Shown here piece after piece: positions 18,316-25,180 of a DNA stretch of 64,000 nt. The DNA is from Bacteroidota bacterium (lineage in GTDB: Bacteria > Bacteroidota > Bacteroidia > 2-12-FULL-35-15), in assembly GCA_947504725.1 (NCBI GenBank), contig CANNHN010000007.1, positions 1-64,000 on the forward strand, in the 5' to 3' direction. Within the stretch, counting starts at the first letter, position 1, and each line of letters begins with the position of its first letter. The notes under the pieces were generated by a model. That model saw nothing but the letters and a program-made list of their open reading frames with translations, had not been told where the DNA came from and made no database searches. A program made the position numbers and the translations under genes.

Positions 18316-19448
18316 AAAAAAACTATCATTATAAACAAAATACTTAGCACGACAACAAAGTAAGAAATAAGATTAAATTTTTCCAAACCCGACAATTTTG
18401 ATTCACTTTGTTTGGAGCATGCGTAATGTTTAAGATCGCTGGAAAAATATTTTGAGATTCGCTCATGCAAAAGTGTCCCTTCTAAAAAACTTCCATTTCC
18501 TTCTCCGATTCCAAATTTTGTCAGTTGATCAAATGTAGCCTTTGCAGATTCCACGACATGCATTTTTATGTATTTTGGCTCTGTAAGCGTATTATATATG
18601 ATTTCATTAAATTCTTTTTTGGATTCTTTCCAACTACCAATTTTATACACGGGGCTTTTTTCATCCCAAACAAATTCATATGCTCTAGAAGGTAAAGAGT
18701 CTTTATAAGTACATAATTTATAATTTTTATTTTCACATTGGTCATCTAAATACTTTTTTGCAATTCCATGTTCTACCATTGCACCCATAAAAAATATGTG
18801 TTTGGATTTAGACAATGCAGATCCCATTGTAACTATCGAGATTGCTGATAAAATGAATAATAATGCAAAATGCTTTTTTGTGTTAAAAAAATCTTTTGTT
18901 GGAAAAATGTATCTTTTTAAAGTAAATAATATAAGTAGTAGTAATAAGAAAATTAGAAAATGAGAAATGTGCATAGCAATTGAAAGAAAGAAAATAAAAT
19001 ACAAAAGCACTTGAGTTTTTTTAGTGTGTTTTTCCAATAAGAGCAATGTCATACAAAGAAAAGCAATAGCAGTGAAGATGTCAGGCATTACTTGGCATAC
19101 TGTCCATGAGATACTTGTGAATAATGACAATGTTGCAATAATAGTTAAGCTGTATTTTAAAAAATGCTTATCACCTAGAACTGCTTTTGCCAATAAAAAA
19201 ATTAAATAGGAGAGTATGAGTGCTTGGAAAAATATAACCAACCACATTGATAAGCCGTTTAAGCTCGCTATTCTTAAAAATAAACCATAGGTGATTGGTC
19301 TGTCAAATGGAGTTTCTAATTCAAAACCGGAAGCTAAGTAAGTGGATGTATCTGAATAAACAATTGGAAATCCATTATAAAATGAATCAAGCATTAAAAA
19401 AATAGCGCCTGTTAAAATGTAAGTAAGTTGCTTCATGTTTATTTTCAA
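18249..19448 (-). CDS. Multi-pass membrane protein with frameshifted 3' end, function unknown
   Basis: As it stands it encodes 399 residues, with about eight hydrophobic segments in the first half and a periplasmic loop (residues 230-345) containing CENKNYKLC and a further Cys. It begins LMLDSFYNGFPIVYSDTSTYL, reminiscent of membrane glycosyltransferase-like (GT39/PMT-type) proteins whose first loop follows helix 1 with an aspartate; I would not assign the reaction. The last 20 or so residues (FLSDEIFLPVRSKLFYLSSVLEY region) are probably out of frame, because the alternative frame continues with well-formed membrane helices to 18112. Either the gene is damaged or one base of the homopolymer run is missing from the sequence. 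It precedes the GH16 gene's end by 25 bp but runs the same way. Confidence 0.75.
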   Translation of the reverse strand: MKINMKQLTYILTGAIFLMLDSFYNGFPIVYSDTSTYLASGFELETPFDRPITYGLFLRIASLNGLSMWLVIFFQALILSYLIFLLAKAVLGDKHFLKYSLTIIATLSLFTSISWTVCQVMPDIFTAIAFLCMTLLLLEKHTKKTQVLLYFIFFLSIAMHISHFLIFLLLLLILFTLKRYIFPTKDFFNTKKHFALLFILSAISIVTMGSALSKSKHIFFMGAMVEHGIAKKYLDDQCENKNYKLCTYKDSLPSRAYEFVWDEKSPVYKIGSWKESKKEFNEIIYNTLTEPKYIKMHVVESAKATFDQLTKFGIGEGNGSFLEGTLLHERISKYFSSDLKHYACSKQSESKLSGLEKFNLISYFVVVLSILFIMIVFLSDEIFLPVRSKLFYLSSVLEY

Positions 19449-19473
19449 TTTGGAATATTAAAAAGAGGTAAAA

Positions 19474-20397
19474 TTAGGGAACAGATTTATAATATCTGAT
19501 GTAATCAATGTCAAATGAGTTGCTAAAAGTATTTACTTCTGGTGCATTATCACCACTTTGTATTCCTAAGTTAGCAATGATGACCGCTTTTTCATTTGGG
19601 AAGATTGGATTTGTATAATATGTTTTTCCTGCTTTTACATCTTTGCATTCTACATTTTTTCCACTTTTAGTTTGATAGTAGGTGCTAAGACGTATTGATT
19701 CCCCATCTACGAACCACTCTATTTTAGTGCTATCCCATACAACAGTAAAAATGTGGAAGTCTTGTGAATAATCAACTCCTTCGTATTTTTTTCCACTAAA
19801 CTTGTGATTGTAATGAACGGTCATGCGCACTACTTTAGATGATTTTTTGGGATTGTATTTTCCAAAAATAGTTTCAGAATTCCAAAATTCAAAAACATCA
19901 ATTTCATTATTCACTTTATCTTTTTCACCATACATCCAGAATGCAGGCCACATTCCTTTTTCTTTGGGGATTTTACAACGTATTTCAAACTTGCCATACA
20001 AATATTGATTTTTTGTTTCTATAAAAGCAGAAGTAAAATCGTATGTTCTTAAATTGGGAAGTCCGTCACCTAAAATAAGACTGTCGGGTTGCCAGCTTAC
20101 AGCCTTGCGAGTCACTTTTTCTTTTTTTGGAATCATTTTACAAATTCCATTTTCTATTTTTATGTTGTCGAGTGTTAAATACATTCCAACTCCTTCGTTG
20201 ATTAATGTTCCTTGTGACGATACTCGGTTGACCCATGTATTGGTATTTAAAGAAGTTCCATCAAAATTATCTTCAAAATCAAGAACCCATTTTTCTTCTG
20301 CACATTTTCCATCTGCAGCAGCTACCACTTTTTGCTTTTGAGAAAATGTATTTTGAATAAAGAATAAAGAAAGAAAGATTAAAAAATATTTTTTCAT
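19474..20397 (-). CDS. Secreted glycoside hydrolase family 16 (beta-glucanase type)
   Basis: A 307-residue protein with a signal peptide ending at FSQ (residue 19) and a GH16 jelly-roll domain. The catalytic signature is EIDVFE within NNEIDVFEFW (nucleophile and acid/base glutamates). Also visible are GKFEIRCKIPK and FHIFTVVWDSTKIEWFVDG, both typical of the fold. Probable substrates are beta-1,3- or mixed-linked glucans such as laminarin; the exact specificity cannot be read. There is no T9SS sorting domain, so the enzyme may stay in the periplasm. Not in an obvious polysaccharide-utilisation locus: no SusC/SusD genes are nearby. Confidence 0.9.
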   Translation of the reverse strand: MKKYFLIFLSLFFIQNTFSQKQKVVAAADGKCAEEKWVLDFEDNFDGTSLNTNTWVNRVSSQGTLINEGVGMYLTLDNIKIENGICKMIPKKEKVTRKAVSWQPDSLILGDGLPNLRTYDFTSAFIETKNQYLYGKFEIRCKIPKEKGMWPAFWMYGEKDKVNNEIDVFEFWNSETIFGKYNPKKSSKVVRMTVHYNHKFSGKKYEGVDYSQDFHIFTVVWDSTKIEWFVDGESIRLSTYYQTKSGKNVECKDVKAGKTYYTNPIFPNEKAVIIANLGIQSGDNAPEVNTFSNSFDIDYIRYYKSVP

Positions 20398-20407
20398 GTT
20401 TTTAAAA

Positions 20408-21181
20408 TTAAATGATTCCAGCTCCTAATAATATCGAGAAAATAAAAAGGAAAATAGCTACAAAAATTTGAACGGTGCTGATTGTTGCTTTTTTTAATAA
20501 TTTATTACCAATGAAAGCACCTGCAAAAGCGGCTAGTGTAGCAGCAATGATTAATGGGTAATTAAAAGGATGCTCATTGGAAAATATTTGTTTGGAATAC
20601 ATCGACAAGCGTGAAATGTCAATCATGCAAGCAATCACAACTCCGGAAGCAATAAAGGCTTCTTTTGACAAATTGGAACGAATTAGAAATGCGGAGCGCA
20701 AAGCACCTTGATTTCCTGATAGTCCTCCAAAAAATCCACTCAACAATCCACCCAATGGTAAATATTTTTTATCAAATTGCATGTTTGCTAAAGCTGGAAT
20801 AATTTCGAAACAAGAGAAAAATAATAAAACTATGGCAATAATTAATTTGATTGGTAATACTACAAAATGGTGACCTGATAAATCATATTCAAACAAGGGT
20901 TGCATGTTGCTCAAAAGCTGCAAAACATAAGCACCGATAAAAGCAGCAAGTATGGATGGAATTCCAAAACGGAGTATGGTTTGTTTGTCGGCATGTTTTC
21001 CAACCAATGCTAATTTGAAAAGATTGTTTAGGAAATGGACAATGGCAGTTAAAGCAATGGATAACTCAATTGGAAAAAAAATTCCGAATACAGGTAAGAG
21101 TAAAGTTCCTAAACCAAAGCCAGAGAAGAGCGTTAATCCCGACCCAAGAAATGCAACCAAACAAATGATAATGTACTCCAT
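20408..21181 (-). CDS. TauE/SafE family (sulfite exporter-like) permease
   Basis: A 257-residue membrane protein with about eight transmembrane segments and the two-repeat layout of the TauE/SafE family. Diagnostic phrases are LGSGLTLFSGFGLGTLLLP at the N-terminus and GGLLSGFFGGLSGNQGALRSAFL in the second half. Members export sulfite, sulfonates or related anions; no substrate can be assigned. The frame is open 20 codons upstream but the segment is not membrane-like, and MEYIIICLVAFL at 21181 is the natural start. A terminator-like hairpin lies only 23 nt before this start. It precedes the GH16 gene by 10 bp on the same strand, so the two may share a transcript. Confidence 0.88.
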   Translation of the reverse strand: MEYIIICLVAFLGSGLTLFSGFGLGTLLLPVFGIFFPIELSIALTAIVHFLNNLFKLALVGKHADKQTILRFGIPSILAAFIGAYVLQLLSNMQPLFEYDLSGHHFVVLPIKLIIAIVLLFFSCFEIIPALANMQFDKKYLPLGGLLSGFFGGLSGNQGALRSAFLIRSNLSKEAFIASGVVIACMIDISRLSMYSKQIFSNEHPFNYPLIIAATLAAFAGAFIGNKLLKKATISTVQIFVAIFLFIFSILLGAGII

Positions 21182-21202
21182 GGTTGTAAATTTAAGGAAA
21201 AT

Positions 21203-21227
21203 AAAAAGTCCCACACAATTGCGGGAC
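21203..21227 (-). terminator. Hairpin plus T-tract just upstream of the TauE-type gene
   Basis: On the minus strand GTCCCGC-AATTGT-GTGGGAC is followed by TTTTTATTTT. It follows the duplicated tRNA 3' end, as the true terminator at 21371-21392 follows the real tRNA gene. Confidence 0.6.
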
Positions 21228-21228
21228 C

Positions 21229-21260
21229 TTATTTGATTCATCTGCGGAGAAGGTGGGATT
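21229..21260 (-). repeat. Duplicated tRNA-Ser 3' end (copy of 21395-21426)
   Basis: 32 nt identical to 21395-21426, comprising the last 16 nt of tRNA-Ser and 16 nt of its downstream flank. It could be an attachment-site scar or the remains of a second, tandem tRNA gene. No integrase gene lies between or beside the copies. Confidence 0.8.
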
Positions 21261-21370
21261 ATTTCATGATCCCTAGTCTCCCATTGTCAAAATCAAATAA
21301 AGCACTTCGTTATTTTCAATTTTCCTGCAAATCCACGAAAGCAAAGCTTTCAGGATTTCCCCTAAAATTA

Positions 21371-21392
21371 AAAACTCCGCTAAAAGGCGGAG
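21371..21392 (-). terminator. Terminator of tRNA-Ser
   Basis: Minus strand: CTCCGC-CTTTTA-GCGGAG followed by TTTTTAATTTT, beginning 19 nt after the tRNA 3' end. Confidence 0.8.
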
Positions 21393-21410
21393 CTTTATTT
21401 GATTCATCTG

Positions 21411-21497
21411 CGGAGAAGGTGGGATTCGAACCCACGATACCCTTGCGAGTATACAAACTTTCCAGGCTTGCTCTTTCGGCCACTCAGACACCTCTCC
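21411..21497 (-). tRNA. tRNA-Ser (anticodon GGA)
   Basis: 87 nt, the long class II form. Acceptor stem GGAGAGG pairs with CTTCTCC (one G-U pair); anticodon stem CAAGC/GTTTG encloses the loop CTGGAAA with anticodon GGA; the variable arm is long; and the T-arm has GGGTTCGAATCCC. The discriminator is G and the CCA end is not encoded. A short-stem terminator follows at 21371-21392. It reads UCC and UCU codons. Confidence 0.97.
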
Positions 21498-21525
21498 GAA
21501 TCGGGTTGCAAATGTAATAAAGTTT

Positions 21526-22416
21526 TTAGGTTGTAAGACTATTTTTCCTTTTCTTCTCCATTCGATAAACCAACACCAAACTTGCAGCAACCAATACAGC
21601 ACTTATAATTACATACATCATTTCATTTTCGAAAGTTCCTATTTTATCTACATCAGCAGAAATAACTCCTCTATTTGATAGCCATATTAAAAATACAGCC
21701 ATTCCATTGTTGAAGAAATGTGCCAATATTCCTGGCCATAAAGATCCGCTCCATAAAAATAAATAACCCAAATAAGCACCCATTAACATGCGAGGAAAAA
21801 ATCCGAAAAATTGCATGTGGAATCCGCTGAATAAAATGGCGCCAGTCCAAATTGCAATGTGTTTGTTTTTAAAACATTCAATCAATACTTTTTGAATCAT
21901 TCCTCTGAAAAAAAGCTCTTCACTGATGGCCGCCATAAAAGCAACCACAAACAAATTCAAAATCAATCCACTAACAGAAGTCCCTTCAGTAAATAGTTTT
22001 GTCATCTCCAAAGCTTTTGCCTCACTGTGTTTCATCCATTCTTCTACACCACTTAATGCAGCAGGTAAATGCATTTGTTCATTTAGTTGAGCAATCCAAT
22101 TGATGGTTGGTAAGGCAAATAAAATTCCAATGCTTCCTAAAATTAAAGTTGTAAAAGAGGCCTTTGTTGTAACTCCCAAATAAGGAATTCGTTGTTTGGT
22201 CCATAAGCCAGCAAACAAAATAGCAGGAACAATAAAAAGAAAAAGCACACCAATTAACTGACCTAAATAGAGCAAATTAACAGTGGTTGAATTGTCTAAA
22301 TTTAGCTCCGTTTCAGCACCACTTCCTGCAATTGTAGCTGTTGCATACAATGCCAGCCATAAAAAAATGACAGCTAATTTTATCCAGGAATGGCGTTCTT
22401 GCTCGATGTTTTGCAT
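21526..22416 (-). CDS. CPBP family intramembrane metalloprotease (CAAX-protease-like)
   Basis: A 296-residue integral membrane protein with about seven helices. The three conserved ABI/CPBP motifs are present: EELFFR (E166, E167, R171), FSGFH with H200, and HFFNN with H233 and N237, which together form the metal and catalytic centre of the Rce1-like glutamate protease fold. Targets in bacteria are mostly unknown. It lies 28 bp upstream of tRNA-Ser on the same strand and is divergent from dusB, with 85 bp between the starts. The start MQNIEQERHSW places one soluble segment before the first helix. Confidence 0.88.
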   Translation of the reverse strand: MQNIEQERHSWIKLAVIFLWLALYATATIAGSGAETELNLDNSTTVNLLYLGQLIGVLFLFIVPAILFAGLWTKQRIPYLGVTTKASFTTLILGSIGILFALPTINWIAQLNEQMHLPAALSGVEEWMKHSEAKALEMTKLFTEGTSVSGLILNLFVVAFMAAISEELFFRGMIQKVLIECFKNKHIAIWTGAILFSGFHMQFFGFFPRMLMGAYLGYLFLWSGSLWPGILAHFFNNGMAVFLIWLSNRGVISADVDKIGTFENEMMYVIISAVLVAASLVLVYRMEKKRKNSLTT

Positions 22417-22442
22417 TGATAGGCTTATTTTTGGTAACTTTG
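22409..22442 (+). promoter_or_regulatory. Promoter of dusB
   Basis: TTTTG (22409-22413) and TAACTTTG (22435-22442), 21 nt apart. The predicted start near 22450 gives a leader of about 50 nt. The -33 box overlaps the first codons of the divergent CPBP gene. Confidence 0.6.
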
Positions 22443-22501
22443 CACTTGTTCAGATGACTAATGGCTGCGAATTTACGAATCTTTGTGGCAAAAAATGAGT
22501 A

Positions 22502-23494
22502 ATGACTAAAATAGGTAACATAGAATTAGGCGATTTTCCTTTATTACTTGCTCCCATGGAGGATGTGAGTGATCCGCCTTTTCGTGCAGTTTGCAAAAAA
22601 AATGGTGCCGATTTAATGTACACCGAATTTATTTCATCGGAAGGACTTATCCGTGATGCGGCTAAAAGTGTTCAAAAGCTCGATATATTTGAATATGAAC
22701 GACCAATAGGAATTCAACTTTTTGGTTCCGATATAGATTCCATGCGTGAAGCGGGAATTATTGCCGATAATGCCAAACCTGATTTGATTGATATTAATTA
22801 TGGTTGTCCGGTACGACAAGTTGCATGTCGTGGTGCTGGTGCGGCTCTTTTGCAGGATATTCCAAAAATGGTGGAAATGACTTCTGCTATCATCAAAATT
22901 GCTACTCGTCCAGTTACCGTTAAAACACGTTTGGGTTGGGATGACAATACAAAGAATGTAGTAGAAGTCGCAGAACGTTTACAAGATATTGGAATTGGAG
23001 CCTTAACGATTCACGGAAGAACTCGTGCACAATTATACAAAGGTGAAGCAGATTGGAGCTTGATTGGTGACATCAAAAATAATTCGCGTATTAAAATTCC
23101 CATTTTCGGAAACGGTGATGTGGATTCTCCAGAAAAAGCAAGGTTGATGAGAGATAGATATGGTGTGGATGGAATTATGATTGGTAGAGCAAGCATTGGT
23201 TATCCTTGGATTTTTAATGAGATAAAACATTATTTCAAAACAGGAGAACATTTGGCACCTCCAACAATTTCAGATAGAGTAAGAGTTTGTAAAGAGCATT
23301 TGGATTTTTCAATGCGCTGGAAAAGTAATCATGCAGGAATTGTAGAAATGCGTAGACATTATACTAATTACTTTAAAGGGTTGCCAAACTTTAAAGAGTT
23401 TCGTTTGAAATTGGTTACCACATATTCATACGAAGAAATAATTATGCTTTTAGATAAAGTGGAAAAGCAATACGGTGCATTGGAAGTAGCATAA
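22502..23494 (+). CDS. dusB: tRNA-dihydrouridine synthase
   Basis: FMN-dependent TIM-barrel enzyme that reduces uridine to dihydrouridine in tRNA. The FMN and catalytic signatures are LAPMEDVSDPPFR, the catalytic C102 in NYGCPVRQV, TVKTRLGWD, HGRTRAQLYKG and GNGDVDS...GRASIGYPWIF. These, especially the last, match the DusB subfamily. Length is 330 residues. An earlier ATG at 22497 is closed after four codons, so the start at 22502 is clear. The stop codon abuts, with no gap, the stop of the convergent permease gene. Confidence 0.95.
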   Translation: MTKIGNIELGDFPLLLAPMEDVSDPPFRAVCKKNGADLMYTEFISSEGLIRDAAKSVQKLDIFEYERPIGIQLFGSDIDSMREAGIIADNAKPDLIDINYGCPVRQVACRGAGAALLQDIPKMVEMTSAIIKIATRPVTVKTRLGWDDNTKNVVEVAERLQDIGIGALTIHGRTRAQLYKGEADWSLIGDIKNNSRIKIPIFGNGDVDSPEKARLMRDRYGVDGIMIGRASIGYPWIFNEIKHYFKTGEHLAPPTISDRVRVCKEHLDFSMRWKSNHAGIVEMRRHYTNYFKGLPNFKEFRLKLVTTYSYEEIIMLLDKVEKQYGALEVA

Positions 23495-24697
23495 TTAAAC
23501 CGCCAAATGTTTCTTTGTAAAAATCCTTACAGGATACCATGATGCAAGAAATCCAATTGTCAGTACAGCAAAAATGATCATTAGGATATCTGATGTTTTT
23601 ACTTGAACAGGATATGCATTTACCACATAGCCTTCTGACATGGTAATTACTCCAAATTGAATTTGCACCCAACAGATTAGTAGCCCCAATGTTAGGCCTA
23701 ATATTGCTCCAATACAAGTAATTAAAATCCCTTCCACTAAAAATATTTTACGAATTAATTTTATATCTGCACCCATGTTGTTCAAAATGGTGATGTCTTT
23801 TTTCTTTTCGATAATCAACATCGTTAAAGAACCGATGACATTAAATGTTGCAATAATTAAAATGAACATTAAAATAATGAATGTCCATAATTTTTCCGAC
23901 TGCATCGTTTTATATAACAAAGAGTTCTGTTGCTCTCTGCTTTTTACTTCATAGTTGCCGCCCAACAAATTGATGATTTCGTTTCGAAATTTTTCTCCAT
24001 CCGTTCCTTTTTTAACTCCTATTTCTAAAGACGTTACTTCTGTTGTGTAATCCAACAAGGTTCTTGCTCTTGCAATGTCCAAAATGATATAATTATCTAA
24101 TTCATCATTGATAGAGAATACTCCAGCTGGATATGCTTTCATTTCATTTAATCCGTCTTCAGGATTCATGGAAGTGATTTTCCCGCGCTTAGGAGCATAA
24201 ATAGAAATAAGAGATGAAAGGTCGTTCGGACGAGTTTGTAAAATGTAGCTGACGCCTCTTCCTATTACAATATTGTTTTTACTGATATTAAAATCGCCCT
24301 CACGAACAAGTGTGTCGAATCGACTCATTTCCTGAAATCCTGCGCTTACTCCTTTTATTGTAGCTATAGATTGTTTGTCGTCATACTTTAACAATGCATT
24401 TCCTTCCATTACTTCGGTGTAGTGTGCAATGTTTTCTGATTTTAAAATTTTCTGAAAAATACTGGCGTTTGGATCAAATGTTTTTCCTTGTTTGATAGTA
24501 ATTTCTATATCAGCATCAAATGAATTGTTAAGTGATTGAACTAAATCTGTTAATCCATTAAATGCAGAAAGCACAATCACAAGAGCCATCGTGCCAATAC
24601 AAATTCCTGCTACTGAAATACCCGAAATAATATTTATGGCATTGTGCGACTTCTTAGAAATCAGATAACGTTTTGCTATGAAGAGAGGTAGATTCAA
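23495..24697 (-). CDS. FtsX-like ABC transporter permease (LolE/LolC type)
   Basis: A 400-residue permease with one N-terminal transmembrane helix after MNLPLFIAKRYLISKK, a large periplasmic MacB_PCD-type domain (about 50-265) and three C-terminal helices (about 275-390) with NVIGSLTMLIIEKKKDI and MGADIKLIRKIFLVEGILI. The last phrases are typical of lipoprotein-release permeases (LolC/LolE) and related FtsX proteins. The ATPase partner is not in the window, but in Bacteroidota these permeases are often encoded alone after rbfA, as here. It is 83 bp behind rbfA on the same strand, and a palindromic word tract lies in that gap. Confidence 0.88.
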   Translation of the reverse strand: MNLPLFIAKRYLISKKSHNAINIISGISVAGICIGTMALVIVLSAFNGLTDLVQSLNNSFDADIEITIKQGKTFDPNASIFQKILKSENIAHYTEVMEGNALLKYDDKQSIATIKGVSAGFQEMSRFDTLVREGDFNISKNNIVIGRGVSYILQTRPNDLSSLISIYAPKRGKITSMNPEDGLNEMKAYPAGVFSINDELDNYIILDIARARTLLDYTTEVTSLEIGVKKGTDGEKFRNEIINLLGGNYEVKSREQQNSLLYKTMQSEKLWTFIILMFILIIATFNVIGSLTMLIIEKKKDITILNNMGADIKLIRKIFLVEGILITCIGAILGLTLGLLICWVQIQFGVITMSEGYVVNAYPVQVKTSDILMIIFAVLTIGFLASWYPVRIFTKKHLAV

Positions 24698-24700
24698 AAT

Positions 24701-24780
24701 CAGCAGGCAATTAGATCAATTGAACAGTAGGCAATAAAAAAATTGCGCAATTGCCTACTGCATATTGCCAATTTGCTTAA
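24701..24780. repeat. Palindromic word tract between the permease gene and rbfA
   Basis: Contains arms CAGTAGGCAAT (24725-24735) and ATTGCCTACTG (24750-24760) and further variants of GGCAATT. The 12-mer ATTGCCTACTGC also occurs at 13066-13077, where it runs up to the hppD stop codon. Confidence 0.6.
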
Positions 24781-25119
24781 TTATTTCTTTAACAGTTCAT
24801 CAATTCGCATCGCATAATCCAACGAATCGTCATGAAAGAAAACTAAATTTGGAATGATTCGTACTTGCTTTTTAATGCGTTCCGAAAGTTTCATTCTTAT
24901 TTCTTTTGTATTTTCTTGAATTAATTTTAGCAATGCTTTATTGTCAGGAACGTTAAACAAGCTCACATACACTTTCGCAATTCCTAAATCCGGACTCACT
25001 CGAACTTGTGTTACTGTAATAAGGGCATTTCCAAAAAGCAAACGAGTTTCTCTTTGAAAAATTTCACCAAGCTCCTTTTGTATTAAGCGAGATACTTTTA
25101 ACTGACGCGTTGAATCCAT
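24781..25119 (-). CDS. rbfA: 30S ribosome-binding factor A
   Basis: A 112-residue KH-fold protein needed for late maturation of 16S rRNA in the 30S subunit and for growth in the cold. The family pattern is clear: STRQLKVSRLIQKELGEIF at the start, ITVTQVRVSPDLGIAKVYVS in the middle and PNLVFFHDDSLDYAMRIDELL at the end. The length fits. It is divergent from the ABC exporter gene across 61 bp and is followed by the FtsX-like permease gene. Confidence 0.95.
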   Translation of the reverse strand: MDSTRQLKVSRLIQKELGEIFQRETRLLFGNALITVTQVRVSPDLGIAKVYVSLFNVPDNKALLKLIQENTKEIRMKLSERIKKQVRIIPNLVFFHDDSLDYAMRIDELLKK

Positions 25120-25168
25120 TTAACGATTATTATGACTGTAAAATTAGCAAAATTAAGCCTACAAACAC

Positions 25169-25176
25169 TATCTTTG
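25169..25176 (+). promoter_or_regulatory. -7 box immediately upstream of the ABC exporter start
   Basis: TATCTTTG ends four nt before the ATG at 25181. If used, the transcript would begin at or just after the start codon. Confidence 0.45.
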
Positions 25177-25180
25177 CCTT

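Noticed and set aside
21229-21426. Integrated element bounded by tRNA attachment sites
   Set aside because: Only 134 bp lie between the copies, without an integrase or any gene. Kept as a finding (scar or tandem-tRNA relic) and not called as an element.
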